Notes: generated by a model from the letters alone, not told the origin. DNA of 36,677 bases from Euryarchaeota archaeon UBA443 (GCA_002499195.1 DAKS01000034.1:1-36677), one strand, 5' to 3'. Shown: positions 8,645-16,480, counted from the stretch's first letter. Numbers and translations are program-made.

Positions 8645-10414
8645 ATGGCAGAAGGACTCGGTCGTACCGTTCTCTACCGCCATCGATATGGACGGGTTTG
8701 GGGGCTTGGAGACCGTTCTTCTCCAGTAGTGAGAACGCCAGCGTTTATCTCGACGGAAGATGATGATGACGCCTGCAAAGACATTGCTGCTTTTCATTGT
8801 AAACAAACACGAACCATTCCTGCTAGAATTACAATCTCAACACATCATAGCCTTATTGCGCCCGCATTTGATCGCCCCGGACCTAATATGGAAGCATCTG
8901 TAGGACACGTACTACCTCCCTCCTTGGATGAGGCAAACGCAGGGGAATCTGCTGATTCGGGGCCACTTCTACCCGTATCATGGCAAAGGTTGCATCATGA
9001 TTCATCGCTTTTGGATGAGGACTTACAACCCAGTATTGTCGTCTTACTCGATGCTGTTCAACTAGCAGCTCAGCCAGGTAAACTTGTGAAAGCGATTCAA
9101 ACTTTGAAGCATCGATTTCCCGGAGCACTACTTTGGACTCCTGGGCTAGGCGGTCCAGACAATGTAGCAGTTCTTGCCTGGTTCGGTGTTGATTTATTCG
9201 ATACGAGTCGTGTTCGACTTGCTCTCAGCACAGGTCACCTACTGACATCGTATGGTCCCAGATTGCCAGTGGGTGATGAAAAACTGGATATGGAAGATGC
9301 CTTACACCGTTATCACCAAGTGATTCGTTCGGTTCAGTCTGCGATCGAAACGGGTACGCTACGTCGACTTGCTCAACAACAGAGTCTGAACAGTCCTCGT
9401 TTGGTTGAGCACATGCGGTATTTTGATTCTCTAGTACGCACAAAGGTTGATGTTTTACGCACTCATCCCTCTGGAATCGATACGATCGAATTCATGGCGC
9501 AAGAGAGCCATCTTGATCCCGAAGTATGTGCATGGATTGAATTCATGACCGAACGATATTGTGTGCCAGAAGGTCTTGATCACACACTTATTCTATTACC
9601 CTGCTCCGAGCGTAAACCGTATCGATTGTCGAAATCACATCGTAAGTTTATCGAGGCTATTGCAAGCAATGGATGTCATGAAGTCATGGTCACTTCTCCT
9701 CTTGGACTAGTTCCTAGAGATTTAGAAGATGTTTGGCCCGCTGCATTCTACGACATTCCTGTAACGGGTGATTGGACAGGAGATGAACTAGAAAGAATCC
9801 AATCAATGACTCAATCACTGGTTCAACGTCACAATTATCGATGTGTGATAAATCACAGCGGTGTTGAAATCGATCTCGATGGAATCGAGGTTATAGATAC
9901 ACGTCAAGGAGAATCATCCGGCGCTCGCACATCTCTTCAACGTTTGAAGGAAGCCGTGAATCACAGCAAACAAGAGTACGAACTTCGTAGACGAAAAGGC
10001 GAATCTGTGAATATGGATCGCTTCAAGAGTATTTCTCGTTATCTCTACGGGAGCGATGGTTGGCTTGATGGCTGTCGCATTAGAGGCAAGCCTCCTAGAT
10101 GGAGGATAGAAAGAGATGGTAAGCAAGTTGCGCTTTGGTTATTCGATCGTGCAGGCTTTGCATTCAGCAAAGAAGCGATATCATCTCTGTTTGAGCATGA
10201 AATCCTACCCTGCATCCATCTCAAGTCATCTATCAAGTGGAAGGGTGATCTCCACCTTGGGATTATTGATTCCTATGATGAAAACATTCGTCGAGGTCAA
10301 GACTTATTGGTGCTTCAGGATGAGAAACCCATCGGATTGGCAAGAAGTCTCGCACCTGGTTGGGAATGGGCAGGTACGCCTGGTCGATTGGCTAAAATGC
10401 ATCAGAAGATATAA
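8645..10414 (+). CDS. arcS: Archaeosine synthase ArcS (TgtA2)
   Basis: ArcS converts preQ0 at position 15 of archaeal tRNA into archaeosine (G+), downstream of the transglycosylase TgtA. The 589-residue product has the expected three parts. First is an N-terminal region related to the TGT barrel. Next is a central domain with the ArcS signature PCSERKPYRLSKSH (residues 319-332, including Cys320, Lys324-Pro325-Tyr326 and His332). Last is a C-terminal PUA-like RNA-binding domain from about residue 510. ATG 8645 gives an N-terminus of the type usual in the family; the frame runs back to 8543, overlapping the divergent gene's start, and that part is probably untranslated. The rps15 gene follows 62 nt downstream. 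tgtA itself is not in the window. Confidence 0.9.
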   Translation: MAEGLGRTVLYRHRYGRVWGLGDRSSPVVRTPAFISTEDDDDACKDIAAFHCKQTRTIPARITISTHHSLIAPAFDRPGPNMEASVGHVLPPSLDEANAGESADSGPLLPVSWQRLHHDSSLLDEDLQPSIVVLLDAVQLAAQPGKLVKAIQTLKHRFPGALLWTPGLGGPDNVAVLAWFGVDLFDTSRVRLALSTGHLLTSYGPRLPVGDEKLDMEDALHRYHQVIRSVQSAIETGTLRRLAQQQSLNSPRLVEHMRYFDSLVRTKVDVLRTHPSGIDTIEFMAQESHLDPEVCAWIEFMTERYCVPEGLDHTLILLPCSERKPYRLSKSHRKFIEAIASNGCHEVMVTSPLGLVPRDLEDVWPAAFYDIPVTGDWTGDELERIQSMTQSLVQRHNYRCVINHSGVEIDLDGIEVIDTRQGESSGARTSLQRLKEAVNHSKQEYELRRRKGESVNMDRFKSISRYLYGSDGWLDGCRIRGKPPRWRIERDGKQVALWLFDRAGFAFSKEAISSLFEHEILPCIHLKSSIKWKGDLHLGIIDSYDENIRRGQDLLVLQDEKPIGLARSLAPGWEWAGTPGRLAKMHQKI

Positions 10415-10476
10415 TCTAATCAAGCGATGTGGTTAAGAAGGGTAAGCAGGTCGCAAGATTGCTCCGAGTGGTCCAT

Positions 10477-10932
10477 ATGGCACGAATGTATTCATCCCGA
10501 AAAGGAAAAAGCGCTTCTTCAAAGCCGTTCATGACTGAGCCATCCGCATGGTCAAACACCGATGTCAAGGAGATTGAGTCCCTTGTTGTCAAGTATGCTA
10601 AAGAGGGTATGACTACCTCTCAAATCGGTATTGTTTTGCGAGACAAGCATGCAGTACCAAATGTACGGTTGGTTCTTGGAAAGCGTATTGGAGCGGTACT
10701 CGCTGAGAATGATCTCAGTGGCTCCTATCCTGAGGATTTGATGAATTTGATGCGACAAGCAGTTGCGATCATCGATCATCTCACCACCAATCATCGTGAT
10801 CTTCACAACAAGCGTTCACTCGAGTTGACCGAAGCAAAGATTCGCCGACTCGGAAACTACTACAAGGCAGAAGGTCGACTTTCCGCTGACTGGAAGTACA
10901 AGCGTGACGAACTTCGACTCATCGTTGAGTGA
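10477..10932 (+). CDS. rps15: 30S ribosomal protein S15 (archaeal uS15)
   Basis: The 151-residue protein matches archaeal/eukaryotic uS15. The N-terminus is the typical 'MARMYSSRKGKSAS' basic segment. The middle carries the archaeal extension with the 'WSNTDVKEIESLVVKYAKEGMTTSQIG' type of helix, and the C-terminal core includes the 'HLTTNHRDLHNKRSLE' segment that contacts 16S rRNA. The start is ATG 10477; a GTG at 10429 is in frame but adds residues not seen in the family. It binds the central domain of the small subunit. The following gene begins 47 nt downstream on the same strand, in the place where many euryarchaea have a RecJ/DHH-type gene. Confidence 0.96.
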   Translation: MARMYSSRKGKSASSKPFMTEPSAWSNTDVKEIESLVVKYAKEGMTTSQIGIVLRDKHAVPNVRLVLGKRIGAVLAENDLSGSYPEDLMNLMRQAVAIIDHLTTNHRDLHNKRSLELTEAKIRRLGNYYKAEGRLSADWKYKRDELRLIVE

Positions 10933-10979
10933 TTGGGAGCATTCATTTGTCTCGGGGTTAAGGCCCCTTTGGGACGGCC

Positions 10980-11879
10980 ATGAAAGACCTCCGAACGGCA
11001 TCGTTTTTTGCACCTCTTGAGGGGGTTGTCGATGAAGCCGTTTCATTTATGCAATCTGAATCCTTGATGTTGGTTACAACTGCAGATCTTCATTCCATAC
11101 TTGCACTTGGTTTCTTGGAATCAGCACTTCTTGATCGAGGAATTTCTTATGCTCGCAGAATCATCATGCCCCATTCCCATATTCCTCCTGATGAGACGAA
11201 TTTGGTCCCTAAACAAGAGGGAGTGAATGTTCTGTTTGTTGATCCTTGGGATATTGTTGAAACCACTCCAGAAAATGCACTCACCCTTTCATCTAAGCCC
11301 GTAGAAGTTGAATTTAATCATTCAACAACCAAGCGAAGAGGACGCATTGATGTCGTCTTACAATCATCGGTGATCGCTTCTACTCTTGCTCCGAATGGGG
11401 ATCGAACAAAGCGCTGCCGAGCTTACTCTGGTTGTGGACAATGGTTGATGGAAAGTCTTGATACGACCATGGACCCAATCCATACAATGATTCGTGACTT
11501 CCTTCGTGATGAAGGAACGATCCAAGTTTCTCCCTTACCAGAAATTGAAAACCCAAGCGTCGAGATGATGCCAAGAGCATCCTCGCGTCGTCTTCAACGA
11601 CTACAAAAATTATGGGAGGGTATGGATGCATCTTCAAGAGCACAAGCACTATCTGAGTACAGCCTGCCATTATTGTCAAGTGACGGGATTTCAACCGCAC
11701 GTTTGGAAGAACTAATCTGGAAGCGAATGCGAATTCCAAATCAGTCAACAGATTTGGCATCAACCCTTTATCGTATCATGAAAACTTGGCCAACAGATGC
11801 TGATGAGGCTGTAATACATGCAGGTCGATTACTCGATGAACTTCTCAAAACTGGGAGATTGCCTTCATCGACGGATTGA
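10980..11879 (+). CDS. Unknown protein in the post-rps15 (RecJ-like) slot
   Basis: This 299-residue protein directly follows rps15. In many euryarchaea that place holds a DHH-family (RecJ/Cdc45-like) phosphoesterase. The N-terminal part has an alternating strand/helix pattern that could be read as a decayed DHH domain: the 'ADLHSILALGFLESALLDRG' segment sits where a DHH protein would carry its Asp-containing motif and following helix. However, there is no DHH triad and no other metal-binding set. The C-terminal part is helical and ends in a basic region. I cannot assign a function from the sequence. A catalytically dead RecJ/Cdc45-type replication factor is one possibility, resting only on gene order and a weak fold impression. 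ATG 10980 is the first plausible start. Confidence 0.6.
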   Translation: MKDLRTASFFAPLEGVVDEAVSFMQSESLMLVTTADLHSILALGFLESALLDRGISYARRIIMPHSHIPPDETNLVPKQEGVNVLFVDPWDIVETTPENALTLSSKPVEVEFNHSTTKRRGRIDVVLQSSVIASTLAPNGDRTKRCRAYSGCGQWLMESLDTTMDPIHTMIRDFLRDEGTIQVSPLPEIENPSVEMMPRASSRRLQRLQKLWEGMDASSRAQALSEYSLPLLSSDGISTARLEELIWKRMRIPNQSTDLASTLYRIMKTWPTDADEAVIHAGRLLDELLKTGRLPSSTD

Positions 11880-11904
11880 AACATCAAGAGGTTTTGGGAT
11901 TGGT

Positions 11905-12255
11905 ATGGCGATTGAACGATTGTTGACTGGTAGCATTCGAGAGCGTGTCCAAGATTTGATGTCGACTGAAGATTTGATTGTTGAATCTTTCAAAGACATT
12001 GTTAAGGATGAACTCAAGGCACACATTCGAAATAAGATCGAGGAGGATCCAGATCTTCATGCAGAAATCAAAGAAGCTGTAACATATTATTTCCACCAAA
12101 AAGCAAGAACCGTTTATGCTGAACTCAAGGCGACACGTGCTGCGACTCGACTCGGTCTGCGCCTCTTACCGGACGAACTGCAAGGAGAAGTAGGTGAAGC
12201 ACTAATCGGTCTATTTGAAAAAGAATTAGGCACCTTATTGGACAAGGCACTTTGA
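11905..12255 (+). CDS. Small helical protein of unknown function
   Basis: This is a 116-residue protein starting at ATG 11905, 25 nt after the preceding stop. It is almost entirely charged amphipathic helix, with Glu/Asp and Lys/Arg alternating, no cysteines and no membrane segment. The segment 'KAHIRNKIEEDPDLHAEIKEA' followed by an Ala/Arg-rich helix resembles small conserved helical archaeal proteins that I cannot name with confidence. The frame is open further upstream to 11818, but that part overlaps the previous gene's 3' end. It is probably cotranscribed with rps15 and the following unknown gene. It is not Pcc1, although Pcc1 is often found in this neighbourhood in other euryarchaea. 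Confidence 0.6.
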   Translation: MAIERLLTGSIRERVQDLMSTEDLIVESFKDIVKDELKAHIRNKIEEDPDLHAEIKEAVTYYFHQKARTVYAELKATRAATRLGLRLLPDELQGEVGEALIGLFEKELGTLLDKAL

Positions 12256-12332
12256 TGAAAAAACCATTGTTGGTCAGCCCATCTTAGCGTTGAAGTTATA
12301 CGTTTTGTTCAAGAGCGTAAGTTGTGGAGAGA

Positions 12333-14363
12333 ATGCGAGGACGAGTCTATCTTCTGTTGAGTTGCTTCATGCTCTCGATTCTTGCCCCATTTTCTACGCT
12401 TGTAACCACTGCCCAGGCTGAAGATGCGCTAGTCTGTTGTGACGCTGCTGAAGTTGATCTGTTGCTTGTTGGTGATTCTGATCTTCAACTCACTCCATTC
12501 AGCGAATTACTTTCTGAGACTTCTTCATCAGCGTCCTTTGAAACAGCCATATCTTCATCCGAACCAATCGGAAAGTGGAGCCTTGATAGAGCGTGGCCAG
12601 GAACAGTTCCCGATTCAACATGGACCGTTGAACTCGAATATACCGTGTCAGATGCGGGTGGTGCCAACCTCAACATATCCGCTACTTTGGTTATTGGTAG
12701 TTCCTCGTTTACAGGTTTCTTGGGCCTTGACCAACAATTCGTTCCTCAAGGCTCTGGTAAAATCTCAATCGATATTCCAGTCGAAGAACTTCAAGTTAAC
12801 GGAGGATCAGAAGTTTCGTTGAGCCTCAATGCTCGTTCGATCGTCTTCAGTGTCCCCGCAAGTGGCGCAAAGGTGGAATTCTTTTGGGGAAGTGAAGAAC
12901 ATGCATCCGCTCTTAGTGCAGAACTACCTCTCGTGGATTTGACTCTTGATGAACCAGTGGTCGAGGGAGATATGGTTTACTTTGCAGTCCGAATTGAATC
13001 GCCATTCGGAATGGAAGCACTCGTATTTTCAAAATCTATTGCCCTTGAGGTGAATGGAGTAATCCTAACAGATGATCCAACTGAAGTTCTCGAGGGTGAA
13101 GCAATTTTGGTGATATGGACTTGGGACGGGGCTTCTGGTGGTGAAGAGACGGTTAACGTATCTGTTTCTTATGAGTTACAAGAAGGATTAACTCTCGATG
13201 GTTCAGCAAATTTCGACATTGAAACCTTTGACGGAACTGGAGATGGTGGTGGCTATTACCCACTCAATGAGCCTCTACGAACAAATGGCAAAGGTTCACC
13301 ACTCGATGTTTCTATCACAATGGAACTTGAATCGGAAGATGGTGGACTCCGGCTCGGACAAACGACCATATTGACGATAGAAGGAGAAATGGCGTTTTGG
13401 ATTCGATGGGGATTGGATCACTTAGGTGATGAGACTATTCCACTCTCAACGGTTTTGAAGAATTTTGATGGAGGTAGCATCAATGATGAACAGCGTGGAA
13501 GCCGCATCATTGAGAGTGCTGAGATAAGTCAATTTGAGAATTACATGGACTCATATTACATCACATTCTTCCAATTAGGGCTTGGTCTTGAATCGGAAGA
13601 AATCATTGGTGATCTTTCTGAAGCACAATCCTTTGCTATCACTCTCGACCTTATGGGTGAAGATCGTGTGCGAAACGCACCTTTGAAATTGAGAATAGAT
13701 TCACTTACTCCGATTACATCTGGAGTAGGTTACAGAATTCTAAGCAGTGGATTCATGAGTTCTCAGCCTTCTCCATTGTGGTCGACCTATGATTTATTCA
13801 TCAAAATAGATTCAACTGCAATGGCCTCTTTTTCATCCATTGATGTCAAGCAAAACGATGAAATTGAATTGAATTTCTTGAGATTTCCATGGGGAGAATC
13901 CGCAACTATTACTGCCACAGGATTTACGCAATCGGATAAATTCACACTCGATTCACAACCAACAACATCAATCATACATGCTCCAATTGGTTTGACTCTA
14001 ATAATGACTCTAATTCTTGCAGGAGGATTGTGGTTCGCATTTCGAATGGTATCGAATCGTTCAAAATATCCGTTATTGTTCGAAATGATTCTTGTCCCGG
14101 TTGTATTCCTGTTGCATTTCTTTGCTCTTGAACCAGTCTTCATCTTAGCTTTGAGTGGAGGTACTGTGTTCATTTGGTGGGGGACTGCAATTATCTCGCC
14201 GAAAACAGGCGTATCAGGTTCACCAAAACCTCAGATCGTTGTAGAGAACTTTCCCACAATTGCGTGTCCTCAATGTCAAACATCGAATTCAGTAACCTCT
14301 GATTTGCGTCCGATTAGAATACAATGTAGTGGTTGTGATCGTATCATCAAGATTGTAGCATAG
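12333..14363 (+). CDS. Surface protein with three C-terminal TM helices and zinc ribbon
   Basis: From ATG 12333 the product is 676 residues; an in-frame GTG at 12324 would add three. The N-terminus is a signal peptide (basic start, Leu-rich core, 'TTAQAED' cleavage region near residue 30). An acidic beta-rich ectodomain follows to about residue 545. Then there are three hydrophobic segments (about 550-572, 585-603 and 604-622). A cytoplasmic tail ends in a zinc ribbon with Cys645, Cys648, Cys665 and Cys668 (CPQC...CSGC). No enzyme motif is visible. The combination suggests an envelope protein with an intracellular adaptor or sensor end. Its TAG stop (14361-14363) overlaps by one base the GTG of the CBS gene, so the two are likely translated from one transcript. 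Confidence 0.78.
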   Translation: MRGRVYLLLSCFMLSILAPFSTLVTTAQAEDALVCCDAAEVDLLLVGDSDLQLTPFSELLSETSSSASFETAISSSEPIGKWSLDRAWPGTVPDSTWTVELEYTVSDAGGANLNISATLVIGSSSFTGFLGLDQQFVPQGSGKISIDIPVEELQVNGGSEVSLSLNARSIVFSVPASGAKVEFFWGSEEHASALSAELPLVDLTLDEPVVEGDMVYFAVRIESPFGMEALVFSKSIALEVNGVILTDDPTEVLEGEAILVIWTWDGASGGEETVNVSVSYELQEGLTLDGSANFDIETFDGTGDGGGYYPLNEPLRTNGKGSPLDVSITMELESEDGGLRLGQTTILTIEGEMAFWIRWGLDHLGDETIPLSTVLKNFDGGSINDEQRGSRIIESAEISQFENYMDSYYITFFQLGLGLESEEIIGDLSEAQSFAITLDLMGEDRVRNAPLKLRIDSLTPITSGVGYRILSSGFMSSQPSPLWSTYDLFIKIDSTAMASFSSIDVKQNDEIELNFLRFPWGESATITATGFTQSDKFTLDSQPTTSIIHAPIGLTLIMTLILAGGLWFAFRMVSNRSKYPLLFEMILVPVVFLLHFFALEPVFILALSGGTVFIWWGTAIISPKTGVSGSPKPQIVVENFPTIACPQCQTSNSVTSDLRPIRIQCSGCDRIIKIVA

Positions 14364-14815
14364 TGCAAAACCCTCTTGAACGGTCACGTGTAGCAAGGTC
14401 CATGAGCGAAACAGTTGCTGATTTGGAACTTGATGATGAACACGTTACCATTGGATTGGATGATACAATTGTTGAAGGATGTAAGCGATTGGTAAGCATC
14501 CCTTCAGGAATTCTTGTGGTTCTTGATGATGAAGATCAAGTTAAGGGTGTAATTGGCCAACGCCAGATGTTGAAGGCCATTGGAAACGGTGTTGATGTGA
14601 ATGAAACAACTTGTAAGGAAGTCATGGAGATGGACGTTCTCAAAGTTGCACTCTCTGATTCCATCGCAGATGTCATCAAGTCAGTGAATGAGCGTATGCC
14701 TCAAGCAGTTGTTGCAGTTGATGATTCGGGTGCATTCGAAGGATATTTCTCTCCAGACGATTATCGCCAAGCACAGTCAATTCTGTCTGCGAATCCTTCC
14801 CTTAGTTCGCTTTAA
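14363..14815 (+). CDS. CBS-domain pair protein
   Basis: This 150-residue protein consists of two CBS motifs (about residues 15-70 and 85-145), the usual tandem pair that binds adenosine nucleotides or related ligands. The pattern 'SGILVVLDDEDQVKGVIGQRQMLKAI', followed by the second 'QAVVAVDDSGAFEGYFSPDDY', is characteristic. No output domain is attached, so it would act as a stand-alone energy or ligand sensor on a partner. GTG 14363 overlaps the upstream stop by one base, which supports coupling to the surface protein gene; ATG 14402 is an alternative start that keeps both CBS motifs. The pairing with a membrane protein with a cytoplasmic ribbon hints at regulation of that protein, which is inference only. 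Confidence 0.85.
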   Translation: MQNPLERSRVARSMSETVADLELDDEHVTIGLDDTIVEGCKRLVSIPSGILVVLDDEDQVKGVIGQRQMLKAIGNGVDVNETTCKEVMEMDVLKVALSDSIADVIKSVNERMPQAVVAVDDSGAFEGYFSPDDYRQAQSILSANPSLSSL

Positions 14816-14849
14816 TGTTAACAATTTGGACATTGAAAGCCCATTACAT

Positions 14850-15116
14850 TCATCCCCAAATCAACCAGATAGAAACTCCGATTCCAATCAAAGTTGGTAC
14901 TACTGCAGCAAAAATAAAAATCATGCCAGCCTTTTTGTTAATGGGGGCTAGTTCTTCTTCGGTTAACTCGTAAAGTTCAGTAAATCCACATTTGTTACAG
15001 GTAATGATGTTCAAATCTGCGGTCGCGGCTGATGTAACTCCTCGTGTTCTAACGTGCCTGGGTAATTTCCAATCTGAACTCCCACATTTGGGGCAGATAT
15101 CCGTACCCTGTGTCAT
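14850..15116 (-). CDS. Small zinc-ribbon membrane protein
   Basis: This is an 88-residue protein. Two CxxC pairs (CPKC near residues 8-11 and CNKC near 40-43) form a zinc ribbon. They are followed by an acidic linker and one C-terminal membrane helix (about residues 64-86) ending in Ile-Trp-Gly. This is probably a tail-anchored cytoplasmic ribbon. Two of its three arginine codons are AGR, unlike the CGN preference of the flanking housekeeping genes. It starts at ATG 15116 and is divergent from the lipoprotein gene across a repeat-bearing intergenic region. A TATA-like element about 28 nt upstream of the ATG would give a nearly leaderless transcript. Function is unknown. Confidence 0.65.
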   Translation of the reverse strand: MTQGTDICPKCGSSDWKLPRHVRTRGVTSAATADLNIITCNKCGFTELYELTEEELAPINKKAGMIFIFAAVVPTLIGIGVSIWLIWG

Positions 15117-15129
15117 GTCAATTCCACAA

Positions 15130-15238
15130 TAACCCGCTTGATAAATACAGAGGGTTTCCCTTCGTATACCCGTTCATATCAAGGGTACCCTTTGCTTACC
15201 CATCGATACAAAGGGGGCCCTTTCGAATTTCTATTGAA
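15130..15238. repeat. About 3.5 imperfect direct repeats of 30-31 bp with palindromic core
   Basis: Three successive units begin at 15151, 15182 and 15212, with spacings of 31 and 30 bp. Each opens with AGGG, two or three variable bases, then CCCTT; the second unit contains the perfect palindrome AAGGGTACCCTT. The first two units continue with a TACCC half and an AT-rich 'CATATCA' or 'GATACAA' tail. A partial unit, with only the second half (AACCC...GATAAATACA), precedes the first at about 15130-15150, and the third unit decays after CCCTTTCG. The array fills most of the divergent intergenic region between the zinc-ribbon and lipoprotein genes. Direct helical-phase spacing (about three turns) and a palindromic core suggest a tandem operator, which is inference. 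Confidence 0.75.
15140..15148 (-). promoter_or_regulatory. Possible TATA box of the zinc-ribbon gene
   Basis: Read on the minus strand the sequence is GTATTTATC. Its centre lies about 28 nt upstream of ATG 15116, the spacing expected for an archaeal TATA box feeding a leaderless transcript. It falls at the edge of the repeat array, so a protein bound to the repeats could control this promoter. It is judged by eye only. Confidence 0.3.
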
Positions 15239-15240
15239 TT

Positions 15241-15258
15241 TGATAATATTTCTAATAT
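15241..15258 (+). promoter_or_regulatory. Possible TATA region of the lipoprotein gene
   Basis: This A/T-only or nearly A/T-only stretch (GATAATATTTCTAATATT) lies immediately downstream of the repeat array and 39-56 nt upstream of ATG 15297. It would place transcription start near 15270-15280. The array would then sit just upstream of the promoter, the usual place for archaeal activator sites. No clear purine-rich BRE is visible, so confidence is low. Confidence 0.3.
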
Positions 15259-15296
15259 TAGTACTCATTAGGGTGGGTGTGAAACAGTATAACAAA

Positions 15297-15827
15297 ATGG
15301 CTCCTATTCTTATGCTGTTGCTGGTTGTGACTATACCATTACAGGGTTGTATTAGTGATACAGGTGATGATGAATTTCTGTTTGTGATTACTAATACCAG
15401 TGATGACTGTGGACTTATAATGCAAATCGAAAGTGATACTGGAGGTGTAGGTCCTTTTCAGAAAGGTTGGACTTTTGATTTTGACCAAACCAATGAAACT
15501 CCAGAATATCAGAATGATGAAGTCTTTACAACAGGCGACCAAAGTTGTGATGGATGGATTACCGAGATTTTCACTGAGTTGTGTGTAGGAGGATGCCCCC
15601 CTGAGGGGAGTTGGTATACTCAGAGTTTGAATAATTCAACAGACCCTATTCCGTTGCATCCATTTATTGAGGTGTACAACAAGAGTTGGGTAGAAGTTGG
15701 AACCATTGTCACATTCCATATAAGGGAAAATTTAGGAGTTGCACATGGAACAGATCCCTATGAACTTAGATGCACAGTGATAATCACCCAAGAACATTTG
15801 GAATCTGGAACTGCTGAATGTAGATAA
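15297..15827 (+). CDS. Predicted lipoprotein of unknown function
   Basis: From ATG 15297 this is a 176-residue protein with a hydrophobic N-terminal signal and a lipobox ending in Leu-Gln-Gly-Cys (Cys18), so it is probably anchored outside the membrane. The mature part is acidic, beta-rich and contains several cysteines that could form disulfides (for example Cys-Val-Gly-Gly-Cys). I do not recognise a family. The frame is open upstream to 15138, but that part translates the repeat array and is an unlikely N-terminus. All three arginine codons are AGG or AGA, in contrast with CGN in the neighbouring conserved genes. Together with the flanking two genes this suggests an accessory, possibly transferred segment. 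Confidence 0.7.
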   Translation: MAPILMLLLVVTIPLQGCISDTGDDEFLFVITNTSDDCGLIMQIESDTGGVGPFQKGWTFDFDQTNETPEYQNDEVFTTGDQSCDGWITEIFTELCVGGCPPEGSWYTQSLNNSTDPIPLHPFIEVYNKSWVEVGTIVTFHIRENLGVAHGTDPYELRCTVIITQEHLESGTAECR

Positions 15828-15879
15828 TTTGGCCAATGCATCAACTAATCAATTCATTCAATCTTCATGCGAAGTTGAA

Positions 15880-16401
15880 TTACGAAGGCTTCCAATCCTT
15901 GTAAGCGATTTGTGCGGGAATGACTTCCTCTTCGCCGTCATAATAATCAATCATTCTTTCAGCAACCCATTGAAGCCATTCAAACGCTTGATCGCTTTCC
16001 TGCTCTTTTCTGAAATTTTCAATAATCAACCTGTTCTTTTGCCATGCAGTAATCATGGAGAGAGAAAATTGCTTTCGCACGACATCGAAATCAAAATGCC
16101 CATCGTGGAGCGTTATTGCTATGCTTTCCCAAGTCAGCAATACGGTGAAAACTTTCGGATAATTTTCTCCATGAAACTCTTCCAATTCTTTGAATGATTT
16201 CAAGTCATCAGGTTGCATCCAGATTGATATGCTTCCGTGTGAGAAGTCTTTGTTTTGCCATAATTCAGACAGTTTCAATGAAGATGACGCCTTTCTATCC
16301 TTCTTCATTTCCTTAATTGTAATCCAGCTGTAAATCGCTGCTCCAAAAATGGTTACCAGTCCTAAAACTTCAGCCCATTGTGATGCAGAATCCAAGTCCA
16401 T
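15880..16401 (-). CDS. DUF4760-like single-TM protein
   Basis: This is a 173-residue protein from ATG 16401; a GTG at 16407 is an alternative. One membrane helix spans about residues 9-29 and is followed by Lys-Glu-Met-Lys-Lys-Asp-Arg-Lys. A cytoplasmic helical domain follows, with a Leu-x-x-Leu-Trp segment and aromatic-rich helices ending in Trp-Lys-Pro-Ser. The layout, an N-terminal helix then an all-helical domain that often begins with 'LxLxxLW', resembles DUF4760 proteins. This is a weak family impression and no activity is known. Four of five arginine codons are AGR. It follows gltX on the same strand, separated by about 150 nt that contain two strong overlapping hairpins, so it may have its own promoter. 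Confidence 0.6.
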   Translation of the reverse strand: MDLDSASQWAEVLGLVTIFGAAIYSWITIKEMKKDRKASSSLKLSELWQNKDFSHGSISIWMQPDDLKSFKELEEFHGENYPKVFTVLLTWESIAITLHDGHFDFDVVRKQFSLSMITAWQKNRLIIENFRKEQESDQAFEWLQWVAERMIDYYDGEEEVIPAQIAYKDWKPS

Positions 16402-16424
16402 TATCACGAATCTGTGCTCACACA

Positions 16425-16466
16425 GTCCTTGAACACTTGGTCAAGGACATACCGTGGAGTATGTCC
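16425..16466 (-). other. Two overlapping, mutually exclusive hairpins upstream of the DUF4760-like gene
   Basis: GTCCTTGA (16425-16432) and TCAAGGAC (16441-16448) form a perfect 8-bp stem with an 8-nt loop. GGACATAC (16445-16452) and GTATGTCC (16459-16466) form a second perfect 8-bp stem with a 6-nt loop. The four bases GGAC at 16445-16448 belong to both stems, so only one can form fully at a time. In minus-strand RNA they lie 24-65 nt upstream of ATG 16401 and downstream of the gltX stop. They could be a leader switch, a pair of DNA operators or a gltX 3'-end signal. No U-run typical of an intrinsic terminator follows them. Confidence 0.7.
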
Positions 16467-16480
16467 GAACACCCCCTGCA

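Noticed and set aside
10938..10970. GGGG...CCCC hairpin between rps15 and the next gene
   Set aside because: Only four certain pairs with a short loop; this is too weak to call a terminator or a regulatory element.
15130..15238. CRISPR array
   Set aside because: The units are contiguous imperfect repeats with no unique spacers between conserved repeats, and no cas gene is nearby.
15138..15296. N-terminal extension of the lipoprotein ORF upstream of ATG 15297
   Set aside because: It translates the repeat array and would put a second hydrophobic segment before a clear lipoprotein signal. ATG 15297 gives a normal signal and lipobox.
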